A stretch of DNA of 64,000 bases from Mycobacterium sp. 852002-40037_SCH5390672. GTDB lineage: Bacteria; Actinomycetota; Actinomycetes; Mycobacteriales; Mycobacteriaceae. A program made the position numbers and the translations under genes. Under the pieces are notes generated by a model that worked only from the letters and a program-made list of their open reading frames with translations, searched no databases and was not told the DNA's origin. Of this stretch, positions 18,098-26,857 are shown piece after piece (position 1 is the stretch's first letter; each line of letters starts with the position of its first letter). The stretch spans positions 1 through 64,000 of the forward strand of contig NZ_LZTA01000086.1 of assembly GCF_001665875.1 (NCBI RefSeq), read 5' to 3'.

Positions 18098-18859
18098 CTA
18101 CCACGTCTGTTCGGCCGAGCGCACCAGCATGTGATTGACCGCCACCCGGCGGTCACGCGTCACCATGAACAACACCGCATCCGCGATGTCCTCTGGCCGC
18201 AGCATGACCATCCCGGCCGTCTGCCGTTCAAACGCCTCCCGTGACGGTTCGGTCAGATGACTGAAGATCTCGGTGTCGACGGTTCCGGGGCCCACCACTC
18301 CCACCCGTACCCGCTTGCCGAGCACCTCTTGGCGAAGGCCCTCGCTGAACGCGTTCACGCCGAATTTGGTCAGCGAATACACGGCGGTGTTCGGCCGGGC
18401 CACCCACCCGGCGGTGGAACTGATGGTGACCAGATCGGCTACGCCGCGCGGCGAGTCGGCGGCCGCCTCGATCAGATGTGGAAGCGCCGCACGGGTGGCA
18501 TAGAGCACCCCCTGCACGTTGACCGACACCATCTGGTCCCAGTCCCGCAGCGGCGCCTCGGTCGCGGGCGCCGACTGCATCAATCCGGCATTGTTCACCA
18601 GGATGTCCAGGCGACCCAACTCCGCGACGGTGCGCTGCACGGCGGACGCCACCTGCTCGGAATCGGTGACGTCGGCGGCCACGACCAGCGCTGTGCCACC
18701 GGTGGATTCGATCTGGGCTTTCAGTTCCGTCAACCGCTCGGTCCGGCGCGCGAGCAGAGCCACCGCCGAGCCCTGGGCGGCCAGCGCTTGTGCCGTCGCC
18801 GCGCCGATGCCGCTGCTGGCACCGGTGACCAGGGCCGTTGTGCGCGCCAGTGTCGTCAT
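18098..18859 (-). CDS. Classical short-chain dehydrogenase
   Basis: NADP-preferring SDR of 253 residues (TGASSGIG; LLARRTERL after beta-2 suggests NADP). NNAGLM follows beta-4; the catalytic residues are the serine in TISSTAG and YSLTK. The C-terminal RPEDIADAVLFMVTRDRRVAVNHMLVR is typical of the YdfG-like group acting on hydroxy acids or small alcohols. Its start overlaps the stop of the CoA-transferase gene by ATGA. It probably oxidises or reduces an intermediate of the same operon. Confidence 0.87.
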   Translation of the reverse strand: MTTLARTTALVTGASSGIGAATAQALAAQGSAVALLARRTERLTELKAQIESTGGTALVVAADVTDSEQVASAVQRTVAELGRLDILVNNAGLMQSAPATEAPLRDWDQMVSVNVQGVLYATRAALPHLIEAAADSPRGVADLVTISSTAGWVARPNTAVYSLTKFGVNAFSEGLRQEVLGKRVRVGVVGPGTVDTEIFSHLTEPSREAFERQTAGMVMLRPEDIADAVLFMVTRDRRVAVNHMLVRSAEQTW

Positions 18860-21207
18860 GTTCCGCCCATCGGTTGCGTGCCGAGTATCTCGTCGAGAAC
18901 GTAGCCGGTGTCCTCGCCCAGGTCCGGTGCGCCGCGCGCGATCCGGGCCGGGGCGCGCGCCATCCGCCAGGACGGCCCGAGCACCGGTCGCCGGCCTTCG
19001 CGGTGATCAGTGACGAAGCGGTACAGCTCCCGATCCCACAGCCGTTGATCGCCGATCACATCCACCGCGGTGGCACTCTTGGCGGCCGGCACTCCGGCCG
19101 CCCGCAGGCGCTGCGCGAGGCGCTCCGCGTCCTGGCCTCGGGTAAGCCGGGCGAGGTCCGCGTCAAGCGCTTCGGCGTGCCGGTGTCGTGCGTCGCTCGT
19201 GGCGTAACGGGATTCGTCCGCCAGTGTTGCGGCGCCGAGCGCCTCGCATAACCGGCGCCATTCGGCGTCGGTCGCGACGGCGAGTGTCAGCCACGCGTCG
19301 TCGGCGCACGGGTAGCAGCCGTGTGGGCACATGTCCGGGTGGTTGTTGCCGCTGGGACCCAGACGTCGGCCGGTCAGGGATTGTTCCAGCAGGCAGTCAC
19401 CGATCATCGAGGACAGGGTCTCTACTGCCGACACGTCGACGAATTGCCCTGCGCCCCTGAGTTCACGATGCAGCAAGGCCACCACGGCCGCATACGCGGC
19501 GGCCGCGCCGACCGTCGAGTCTCCGTAGCGCATGCTGGTCCCCAGCGGCGGCCCGTCGGGATAGCCGACCAGCGAGGCGGGTCCGGCGAGTGCGGCAAAG
19601 CATGGCGCGTAACCGGTTTGGTGACCCAGCGGGCCGTCGTTGCCCCACATTTTGATCGACACGGAGATGATGTCGGGTTTGATCTCGGCGAGCTGTTGAT
19701 ATCCCAGGCCTTGGCGTTCCATCGCGCCCGGGCGCAGATTGTTGATGACGATGTCGCTGCGGGCGATCAACCCGCGCAACCCCGCCATCCCGTCGGCCGA
19801 CTTGATATCGAGGTCCACACTGAGGATCTCGGGGTTGATGCTCAAAAAATAGGGTGCATGGTTGATATTCGTGCCGCCGTAGGCGCGCATCTCCTCGGGG
19901 CTGTCGGCCGTCTCGACCTTGATGACTTCGGCGCCCAGCATGGCCAGCAGTTTTCCCGCGTACGGACCGGCCCACACCTTGGTGAGCTCGACGACGCGCA
20001 CGCCTTCCAGCGGTCCACCCCGCGGATTCTTGGGTGGCTTGAGTTGCGCCGACTTGACCGCCGGACGCACGCGCGGGGTGTCGGCGCTTTCCATGACCGA
20101 CCGGGTGTGCTGACCGAGACCCGGTGCGGCACTGGTGATTCGGGCGGGCGACGCGCTGAGCGCATACGGCACGGTGGGATACGCCGCAGCGCCCAGCACC
20201 GGATGCCGAACCCGCTGGAAGAAGCCGCGATGGCGGTACTGTGGCGAATGGTGCAGGTCCGCCGCGCCGTTGACGGGCACCAGGGGCACACCGAGCCGCT
20301 GAGCCATTTCCGAGGTCTGCTCCTTGGGTAGGCCTGCTACCCAGGCGGCGAAGCCCCGCTGAAACTCGGTGACCTTCTGTGCGGTGACGGAGAACTCCAG
20401 CCAGTCGTCCTCGAATCCGTCAAGCCATTCGGGTTGTCCCATCAGGGTTTTCACCCCGGCCCAGTGGGCCCGGCTGGTCATGTACAAGTAGACGAAACCG
20501 TCGGCGCAGGCAAAGAACGACGCCGGCCCCGCCTGATCGTAATCACCGCGGTCGCCGTCGGCCGGCACCTCGCCGGTAACGAGGCGGCCCAGGATGCAAT
20601 CGGCGCGCGAGGCCAGCACGGCCTGCTGGGAGATGTCGATGAGCTCGCCCTGGCCGGTGTGCAGACGTCCGAACAAGGACGACGCGACGCACAGCGCCGC
20701 CTCCAGCCCGGCTTCGTAGTCGGCCAGAAAGCGGCCGGGTCCCTGCAGCGGCGGCTTGCCCGGATCCGGATGGCTCGGCGTGTGATATCCCCACCCGCTG
20801 GCGTGGAACACGTTGATGCTTCGGGCATTGTCGAATTCGGCGGCCACCCCGCGGCCGTACGGGGTGATGGCGCAGAAGACCACGGACGGGTGGCGCGCAG
20901 ACCAGCCGGTGGTCCGGCCTTCGATGACCGCGTCGGCGGTGCCGATGAGCCGCTGCAGCCGCTCGACATCGGCCGCCGAGCCGAGATCGAGCACGACGGA
21001 GCGTTTGTTGGTGTTGAGGTAGGCGTACAGGGCGCTGCCTTCGCACCCGTCAGCAAGGATGGGCGCCATGGCGCGGGTCGCGCTGCCGCACTTCGGCGCC
21101 TCGATCTTGATGACCTCGGCGCCGAAGTCGGCCAGCAGCTTCCCGCAATACTCCCCCGCCACGGATTCGGCTAACTCGACGACCCTGACACCCGTCAGCG
21201 CGGACAT
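18856..21207 (-). CDS. Tandem-domain CaiB/BaiF (class III) CoA-transferase
   Basis: Protein of 783 residues made of two class III CoA-transferase domains in one chain. Domain 1 (about 1-385) opens LTGVRVVELAESVAGEYCGKLLADFGAEV, and domain 2 (about 395-775) opens LEGVRVVELTKVWAGPYAGKLLAMLGAEV. The catalytic Asp aligns with Asp163 (FLADYEAG) in the first half and Asp563 (RYGDSTVG) in the second, so both halves could be active. Class III enzymes normally form interlocked dimers; fusion gives an obligate pseudo-heterodimer. It should move CoA between acyl groups in the degradation pathway of this operon. Confidence 0.9.
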   Translation of the reverse strand: MSALTGVRVVELAESVAGEYCGKLLADFGAEVIKIEAPKCGSATRAMAPILADGCEGSALYAYLNTNKRSVVLDLGSAADVERLQRLIGTADAVIEGRTTGWSARHPSVVFCAITPYGRGVAAEFDNARSINVFHASGWGYHTPSHPDPGKPPLQGPGRFLADYEAGLEAALCVASSLFGRLHTGQGELIDISQQAVLASRADCILGRLVTGEVPADGDRGDYDQAGPASFFACADGFVYLYMTSRAHWAGVKTLMGQPEWLDGFEDDWLEFSVTAQKVTEFQRGFAAWVAGLPKEQTSEMAQRLGVPLVPVNGAADLHHSPQYRHRGFFQRVRHPVLGAAAYPTVPYALSASPARITSAAPGLGQHTRSVMESADTPRVRPAVKSAQLKPPKNPRGGPLEGVRVVELTKVWAGPYAGKLLAMLGAEVIKVETADSPEEMRAYGGTNINHAPYFLSINPEILSVDLDIKSADGMAGLRGLIARSDIVINNLRPGAMERQGLGYQQLAEIKPDIISVSIKMWGNDGPLGHQTGYAPCFAALAGPASLVGYPDGPPLGTSMRYGDSTVGAAAAYAAVVALLHRELRGAGQFVDVSAVETLSSMIGDCLLEQSLTGRRLGPSGNNHPDMCPHGCYPCADDAWLTLAVATDAEWRRLCEALGAATLADESRYATSDARHRHAEALDADLARLTRGQDAERLAQRLRAAGVPAAKSATAVDVIGDQRLWDRELYRFVTDHREGRRPVLGPSWRMARAPARIARGAPDLGEDTGYVLDEILGTQPMGGT

Positions 21208-21226
21208 GCACGCCCCGCCAAAACGG

Positions 21227-22195
21227 TCAGGGCTTCGCGCGACCCGAGCGGCTCAGGCGCCACTCCGGCGGGAAGTTCAAGTCGTTGTCCTTGACCACAT
21301 TGTTGAGGCCCTTCTCGAAGGTGCCACCGGTGAGGTCGACCTCTTCCGCATCGTTCTTGATCATCGGCAGCATGCCCTCGACCATGCCGGTCAGCAGGCT
21401 GCCGAAGTACTCGCCCTTGTGCTGCTTGTAGAGTTCGAGGAAGGTCTTCTGCACCGCTACCGTGTCGGTCGGGCGCGACTTCGAGCATGCCAGTGCGTAC
21501 TTCTGGGTCTCCGCCTCCAGCTTGTCGCGCGGCACCACGCTGTTGACGAAGCCGCAGTCGTACATCTCCTTTGCGCTGAAAGGCCTTCCGGTGAACAGCA
21601 TTTCGGAGAACTTGCGCAGACCCATCGTCTCGGCCCACCACCACAGGCGCGGTCCCCAGCCCACGTACCGGAAAGCCGGGTGCCCGAACAGGGCGTCGTC
21701 GGAGGAAATCACCAGATCGGCGTCGCCGGCCTGATAGAAGTGCCAGCCATAGCAGTAGCCCTTGGCCTCGATGATGCTGATCTTCCGAAGCTCCTGCAGC
21801 GGACGGTTGCCGGCGCGGGCCTTGGCGTAGAAGTCGGTGACGGTGGACAGGTAGCGGTAGGTGCCACCCGGTGGGTACTTGACCTCATCGTCGTTGATCG
21901 CCAGCTCGTGATGCAGCGGCAAGCCGGGGTTCTCCAGCATTGGACGTTGCTCGGGCAGATCGCCGCCACTGCCGAAATCCTGGCCCTCGCCGCGGATCAC
22001 GACCACCTTGACGTCGTCGTCCACGTTGCACTTGTGGATCAGGTCCGCGTAGTTATGCCGCATGCCCAGCGTCGTCGAATTGAGCTCTTCCGGACGGTTG
22101 AACGTGATATAGGCGATCCGGTTCTTCTTGTCCTTTTCGAACTTGATGTACTGCTCGGCTTCCTTCTTCAGCTTTTCGTAGTCGTATTCGGGCAT
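21227..22195 (-). CDS. Enoyl-CoA hydratase/isomerase family protein
   Basis: Crotonase-fold protein of 322 residues. The substrate-binding strand IAYITFNRPEELNS and the first oxyanion region GQDFGSGGDL are present. The second oxyanion segment reads GYCYGWHFYQAGDADLVI, with Tyr and Trp where hydratases have small glycines, and it is followed by the unusual GWGPRLWWWAET. The active-site glutamates of classical hydratases are not obvious, so the reaction could be hydration, isomerisation or C-C cleavage. It lies 29 bases after the mycofactocin SDR and 19 bases before the CoA-transferase, inside the same operon. Confidence 0.85.
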   Translation of the reverse strand: MPEYDYEKLKKEAEQYIKFEKDKKNRIAYITFNRPEELNSTTLGMRHNYADLIHKCNVDDDVKVVVIRGEGQDFGSGGDLPEQRPMLENPGLPLHHELAINDDEVKYPPGGTYRYLSTVTDFYAKARAGNRPLQELRKISIIEAKGYCYGWHFYQAGDADLVISSDDALFGHPAFRYVGWGPRLWWWAETMGLRKFSEMLFTGRPFSAKEMYDCGFVNSVVPRDKLEAETQKYALACSKSRPTDTVAVQKTFLELYKQHKGEYFGSLLTGMVEGMLPMIKNDAEEVDLTGGTFEKGLNNVVKDNDLNFPPEWRLSRSGRAKP

Positions 22196-22224
22196 GGGCT
22201 TCTTCTTTCACTGGGAGTTAGCGC

Positions 22225-23061
22225 CTATTTGAGCAAGCTGCCCGCGTCGACGGGAAGCGAAACGCCGGTGACATAACGAGATTCGTCAGAGGCGAGGAAC
22301 AGGACAGCATTGCTGATGTCGGTGGCGTCCACCCAAGGCACCGGCAGTGTGTGCATCATCTGCGAGATGGGTGCGAAGTCGTCCGGTCCGGGGTTTTCCA
22401 GATCGGGGCGAAACAGCCGATAGGTGTTGTCGTTCATCACCATCGTGGTGCTGACCTGGGTGGGCAGCACGGCGTTGACCCGAATCATCTGCGGGCCCAG
22501 CTCGACGGCGAAGGCCCGCATCAGACCGATCACGCCATGCTTTGCCGCGATGTAGTGACCGGTGTTCGGGTAGGCCTTGCGACCGCCCACCGAGCTGGTG
22601 AGCACGATGGACCCACCGCGTCCGCCCGAAAGCACATGCGGTACACCCGCTTTGACGGTGTGCCACACACCGGTGAGGTTGATGTCGATCATGTCCTGCC
22701 ACACGTTTTCGCGGATTTTGTGCAGCTTTCTCCCGTCGGTGCCCACGCCGGCGTTGGCGACGATGATGTCGAGGCGGCCGAGCTGTTCCACCCCGCTATC
22801 CACCGCCGCCTTCAGGGCGTCGTAGTCGCGGACGTCCACCTGGGCGGTCACGATGCGCCGGTCGAGGTTCTTGACCAAATCCGCGGTCTCGGCGAGGTCT
22901 TCCGGTGTCGAGTGGGGATAGGCCAGGTTCTCAATCGGACCACAGACGTCGATCGCGATGATGTCGGCGCCCTCTTGCGCCAGACGCACGGCGTGGCTGC
23001 GGCCCTGACCGCGGGCGGCACCGCTGACGAAAGCCACCTTGCCCTCGACCCGGCCCGTCAT
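22225..23061 (-). CDS. Mycofactocin-type SDR oxidoreductase
   Basis: SDR of 278 residues with the traits of the mycofactocin-coupled subfamily: GAARGQGRSHAVRLAQEGADIIAIDVCG followed by an insertion (PHSTPEDLAETADLVK), the NAGV strand, the serine in TSSVGG, YIAAK, and the end PVDAGSLLK. Such enzymes hold NAD tightly and pass electrons to mycofactocin rather than exchanging NADH. It should oxidise an alcohol produced by the P450 whose stop codon overlaps this start (ATGA). No mycofactocin biosynthesis genes are in this window. Confidence 0.88.
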   Translation of the reverse strand: MTGRVEGKVAFVSGAARGQGRSHAVRLAQEGADIIAIDVCGPIENLAYPHSTPEDLAETADLVKNLDRRIVTAQVDVRDYDALKAAVDSGVEQLGRLDIIVANAGVGTDGRKLHKIRENVWQDMIDINLTGVWHTVKAGVPHVLSGGRGGSIVLTSSVGGRKAYPNTGHYIAAKHGVIGLMRAFAVELGPQMIRVNAVLPTQVSTTMVMNDNTYRLFRPDLENPGPDDFAPISQMMHTLPVPWVDATDISNAVLFLASDESRYVTGVSLPVDAGSLLK

Positions 23062-24263
23062 CGTGACACCAGCGCCGGCATACACTCCCAGCCCCGCACC
23101 GTGGAGGTCGGACTAAGGGTGGCACTGGTCAGGTCGACTTCCCACTCGGGGAATCGTTTCAGAATCTCCTCCAGAGCGATGCGGCCTTCCAGGCGCGCCA
23201 GCGCCGAACCCAGGCAGAAGTGCGTGCCCATGCTGAAGGTCAGGTGCGGGCGGACCGTGCGATGAATATTGAATTCACTTGCGTCGGAACCAAACTGGGC
23301 CTCGTCGCGGCATGCTGATCCGAGGAGCATCATCATCACGCTGCCTTCGGGAACCGTTTGGTCGTGCACGGTGACGTCGCGGGTCACATACCGCGACACG
23401 TGCGGCGCGGGCGGCTCGTACCGCAGTAACTCCTCGATGGCCTGCGGGACGAGCGTGGGGTTCGCGACAAGGTCGCGGCGCTGATCGGGGTGCTCGGCGA
23501 GAACCTTTCCGGACCAACCGATCAGCCGGGTTGTGGTTTCGTTACCGGCCCCGGCGACCACGTTGAGGTAGACCAGGATTTCTTCGCGAGACAGCCGCCG
23601 GGTGGTCCCGGTCTCGTCCACGAATTCGACGTTGAGGAGCTCGGTCATGATGTCGTCGGACGGATGCTCGGCGCGCCAGTCGATGTAGGCCTCGAACTGC
23701 TCACCCACGGACAGGCCGTGCTCGGCGGCGTCCATGGGCTTGCCGGCCTCGGTGCGCAACTGGGCGTTGCCGCGGTCGCGGATGTACTCCTGGTCGTCTT
23801 CGGGGATGCCGAGCAACATGCTGATGACCTTCATCGGCATCTGCGCGCCCAGATCGGTGACGAAGTCGAAGTGGCCCGAGCCCACCAGCGGATCCAGGAG
23901 TTGAGCGCAGAAGTCCCGGATCATCGGCTCGAGCGCGGCAATCCGGCGTGGGGTGAACATCCGCGACAGCAGTTTGCGGTGCACGTCGTGGATCGGCGGG
24001 TCTTCGAAGATCAACATGCCCGGCGGGATTTCGAGGTTGGCCTTGATCAGCTCGAGGATCGCGCCCCGCGCGGAGCTGTATGTCTCGTGGTCGACGAGCG
24101 CCTTGCTGACATCGGCGTAACGACTCACCGCGTAAAAGTCGTATTCGGCGTTGTAATAAAGCGGTGCCTCCTCGCGCAAACGCGCGAACATGGGATACGG
24201 GTCGGCGATCAGCCCGACATCGTACGGATCGAAACGAACATGGCTGTCGGTGCTCGCCGTCAC
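23058..24263 (-). CDS. Cytochrome P450
   Basis: P450 of 401 residues, distinct from the one at 9653. I-helix AGAGNETTT, ExxR in EELLRYEPP, and the heme loop FSMGTHFCLGSALAR with Cys350 as axial ligand. The PERF-type region is RTVRPHLTF. It starts with GTG, 6 bases after a strong AGGAGGG. A TATAAA-like -10 on this strand stands at 24358-24363. It is the first gene of an operon followed by a mycofactocin SDR, which suggests hydroxylation then oxidation of the alcohol. A candidate operator at 24435-24450 is upstream. Confidence 0.92.
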   Translation of the reverse strand: MTASTDSHVRFDPYDVGLIADPYPMFARLREEAPLYYNAEYDFYAVSRYADVSKALVDHETYSSARGAILELIKANLEIPPGMLIFEDPPIHDVHRKLLSRMFTPRRIAALEPMIRDFCAQLLDPLVGSGHFDFVTDLGAQMPMKVISMLLGIPEDDQEYIRDRGNAQLRTEAGKPMDAAEHGLSVGEQFEAYIDWRAEHPSDDIMTELLNVEFVDETGTTRRLSREEILVYLNVVAGAGNETTTRLIGWSGKVLAEHPDQRRDLVANPTLVPQAIEELLRYEPPAPHVSRYVTRDVTVHDQTVPEGSVMMMLLGSACRDEAQFGSDASEFNIHRTVRPHLTFSMGTHFCLGSALARLEGRIALEEILKRFPEWEVDLTSATLSPTSTVRGWECMPALVSR

Positions 24264-24434
24264 GAAAACCCTCCTACCGCTGCACTTTTAGGTACCCGCA
24301 TCACCTGCACCAGGGCTAGCGCTGCCAGCGTTGCAGCGCTGGATTCGGTCCGCGCGATTTATACACTCCGCTTAATTGCGTCGCTCTGACTGCTGCACAA
24401 GCTCCGCTGAAAACGGCGCATGAACGTGGGCTTA

Positions 24435-24450
24435 CTCTATTCTCGTAGAG
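24435..24450. promoter_or_regulatory. Candidate TetR operator, copy 1 (upstream of P450 operon)
   Basis: Perfect inverted repeat CTCTA-N6-TAGAG with spacer TTCTCG. The 18 bases from TACTCTA onward match the copy at 25217-25234 at 15 positions. It lies between the P450 start and the end of the tetR gene, about 75 bases upstream of a TATAAA-like box on the minus strand. The duplication of an inverted repeat upstream of both the regulator and the adjacent operon is the usual pattern for a local TetR repressor. Confidence 0.62.
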
Positions 24451-24512
24451 AACCATACAGCGGATGCCCTGGCAAGGGCCAGAGCCCGGTGCGCTGTGTC
24501 CCGCCGGCGTCC

Positions 24513-25196
24513 TCACCCGGACCCGGACGCCCCGCGGCGCAGTACCCGCAGACCACCGGCCTGGGTGAGCCGTCCCTTGTGCGAACTCTTCAATATCCCG
24601 GCGGCGATCGCCGAGAGGATTCCGTCGAGCTGTTCGGCGCTGTCGATGATCCGGTCACCATGGGCGAACCGTTGCAGCAGGCCATTGATGAACGTCAGCG
24701 TGACGTTGCTCAGATCCTCGACGACGGCCGGATCCAACTCCGCGCCGTGCGGCATGAGTTGCACCAGGATCTCCCGGTGCAGCTTGGTGAATTCGTCGGT
24801 GGCCTGCTGCAAAATCGCCGCCAGCGCAGGGTCACGGGTGGCCTGCATGGTCAGCTCGTATCGGGCCCTGGTCCGGCACAACTGCGGATCGCTGCCGGCT
24901 TGGATGACGACCTGTGACAACCGCGAGGGTGCGTGATCCCCACCGTCGGCATCAGAGCTGTCCGCGATCGACTGCAGCTCGGCGAGGTCGAGCTCGGCCG
25001 AGCGCTCGGCCACCGCGCGCAGCAGCGCCGAGCGGGTGCGGAAATAGAACGACGTCGTGCCGTCCGGCACACCGGCCCTGCGGTCGACCTTCAGATGGCT
25101 CAAGCCCTTGGCCCCGTCATCGGCCAATAACTGGATCGCCGCATCGCATAGGTCGCGGCGGCGCTCGGCGGGATTGGGCTTTCGTCGTCTATCCAT
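24513..25196 (-). CDS. TetR family regulator of the P450 operon
   Basis: Regulator of 227 residues. The HTH spans about residues 10-58: RRRDLCDAAIQLLADDG, then HLKVDRRAGVPDGTTSFYFRTRSALL. The ligand domain (YELTMQATRDPALAAILQQA) places it in the TetR_C group often called KstR2/AcrR-like by fold. It is transcribed in the same direction as the P450 operon, separated from it by 249 bases. The same 16-base inverted repeat occurs 23-38 bases upstream of this start and again before the P450 operon, so autoregulation plus control of the operon is likely. Confidence 0.87.
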   Translation of the reverse strand: MDRRRKPNPAERRRDLCDAAIQLLADDGAKGLSHLKVDRRAGVPDGTTSFYFRTRSALLRAVAERSAELDLAELQSIADSSDADGGDHAPSRLSQVVIQAGSDPQLCRTRARYELTMQATRDPALAAILQQATDEFTKLHREILVQLMPHGAELDPAVVEDLSNVTLTFINGLLQRFAHGDRIIDSAEQLDGILSAIAAGILKSSHKGRLTQAGGLRVLRRGASGSG

Positions 25197-25218
25197 GTTT
25201 TCTTAGATCGCGACCCTA

Positions 25219-25234
25219 CTCTATATTCGTAGTG
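25219..25234. promoter_or_regulatory. Candidate TetR operator, copy 2 (upstream of tetR)
   Basis: CTCTA-N6-TAGTG with spacer TATTCG, one mismatch from perfect symmetry, 23 bases upstream of the tetR start. It matches the copy at 24435-24450 in both arms and in spacer length. The position overlaps the expected promoter or leader of tetR, fitting autorepression. Confidence 0.6.
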
Positions 25235-25416
25235 TCAGTAAAGGGGTGCGCCGCCGCGCGCTCGGCGCACCGCATGTGTGCAGGCCAACCCGCTCCGTGC
25301 CCCTAGCCCAGGCGTGCGATTTCAACGGCTCGCGCAAAAGGGCGCCAAAGGAATTGCGGTGCAAGAGTTCCCGTCGGACGTGGAATCAATGACCCTGCGG
25401 GTAGAGTGTATTGGAG

Positions 25417-26022
25417 ATGATTCACCGTCGATTCAGCGCGCGTCATGTCGCCGCCTGGCTTGGGTCCCTCGGTCTGCTCGCCGCGCTGATGTGTGGCTGT
25501 CAGCAGACACACAAGCCTGCGCCGTCCAACTCGTCGACCACCCCGCCGCCCAGCACAACGGCGCCGCCACCTCCACCACCCCCGCCGGTGGTGAAGATCG
25601 CACCGTTGCCGGTTCGGCCGGTGACGAAGTCACAGCCAACGACCCCCGCCGTAAAGTGCCCGGCCACGGATCCGAACGCTGTGAAGCCGATCGACGTCCT
25701 CACCACCTGTGACATCGGGCGCACCACCGTCTATACGTTAGGCCCCGAGACCATGCAGCTCGGGCTCATCCACGTGGACCCACCGAAGTCGTTGACCGCG
25801 GACTATTACGAACTGACGCTCGTGCTGGATCCGCCGTCGGCCGCCGCGTGGGCCGAATTCACGGGCGCGCACCTGCAAGACCACATGGCCTTCCTCCGGG
25901 ACAACCTGGTCCTGGAAGCGCCGATCATCGAACAACCGGCCACGTCCGGGCGGATCGTCCTGACCACCCAAACAGCCCAGGGCGCGGCTCAATTGGCCCA
26001 ACTGGTGGGCCGCCCCGCATGA
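25417..26022 (+). CDS. Lipoprotein with a SecD periplasmic head-like domain
   Basis: Exported protein of about 201 residues. The N-terminus MIHRRFSARHVAAWLG is followed by a hydrophobic core ending ALMCGC, a likely lipobox with Cys28. A Ser/Thr/Pro linker with eight consecutive prolines leads to a C-terminal domain of about 100 residues resembling the P1 head of SecD: an ELTLVLDPPSAAAW strand, MAFLRDNLVLEAPII, then a TSGRIVLTT strand and a helix AQGAAQLAQLVG. SecD itself is a membrane protein of the Sec export machinery; this is a stand-alone anchored head. A TTG two codons upstream is an alternative start. The stop overlaps the next gene by ATGA. Confidence 0.72.
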   Translation: MIHRRFSARHVAAWLGSLGLLAALMCGCQQTHKPAPSNSSTTPPPSTTAPPPPPPPPVVKIAPLPVRPVTKSQPTTPAVKCPATDPNAVKPIDVLTTCDIGRTTVYTLGPETMQLGLIHVDPPKSLTADYYELTLVLDPPSAAAWAEFTGAHLQDHMAFLRDNLVLEAPIIEQPATSGRIVLTTQTAQGAAQLAQLVGRPA

Positions 26023-26857
26023 CGCCAACGGGGCGTCCGGATCGCCTCGGCATCGGCATGCTCAGCGTATTCGGGTTGCCCCCAATCGAGTTGGTGGATC
26101 TCGCCGCGGATCTGGGGTGTCGCCACATCTCGGTCGCCGTGCAGGGGATGCCGCTGGTGCCGCTGGGCTATCCCCCTTTCTCTTTGAAGGAGGACGCCGG
26201 GCTTCGGAAAGGCCTGCTCGCCGCGATGGGCCACCGAGGGGTGAGCATCTCGCTGGGTGACGGGTTCCTGGTGCTGCCCGGCGCCGAGGTGGGCGCGCTT
26301 CGCGGCGACCTCGACGCGTTGGCCGACCTCGGTGTTCCCCGGATCAATGTGGTCAGTGTGGCCCCGATCTTCCCCGGACCCTTGACCAGTTCGCCGCACT
26401 GACCGAGCTTGCCGCACAGCGCAATATCGGTACGGTCGTCGAACCGGTTCCCGGCCTGACGATCGGCGACGTGACCGCCGCGCTGGCCGCCAGACAATAC
26501 GTGGGACGAAGCGAGTTCCGGTTGTTGATCGATACCATGCATCTGGTGCGCTCGGGTTCCGGCGCCGCAGAGTTGGCCGCCATCGATGCCGATCACATCG
26601 GCTACGCCCAGCTCAACGACACCACGCTGCGGCCGCGCATGGACAACTACATGGAGGAGGCCATGTTCGAGCGCATGGTTCCCGGTGAAGGCGAGCTCCC
26701 CCTGCATGCCCTCCTTTCCGCGCTTCCCGGTGACACCGTGCTTGAAATCGAAGTTCCCAGACGGTCCTTGGCGCTGGCCGGGGTGAGCCCGATAGACCGA
26801 CTACGCCCGTGTGTCGAGGCCGCACGCCGCTTGTTGTCGGACGTTCAGGCCGGGTAG
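26019..26857 (+). pseudogene. Sugar phosphate isomerase/epimerase-like gene with a -1 frameshift
   Basis: The first part (MTPTGRPDRLGIGMLSVFGL onward, to INVVSV) reads as the start of a xylose-isomerase-type TIM barrel. The frame then runs into a stop at 26402. Reading resumes in another frame at about 26366 (DLPRTLDQFAALTELAAQ) and continues through LLIDTMHLVRSGSG and GYAQLNDTTL, with the metal-type acidic residues of the family, to 26857. Restoring one base within GCCCC at 26361-26365 would give one frame of about 280 codons. It is either a true pseudogene or a sequencing error in a C run. Its start overlaps the lipoprotein stop by ATGA. Confidence 0.75.
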
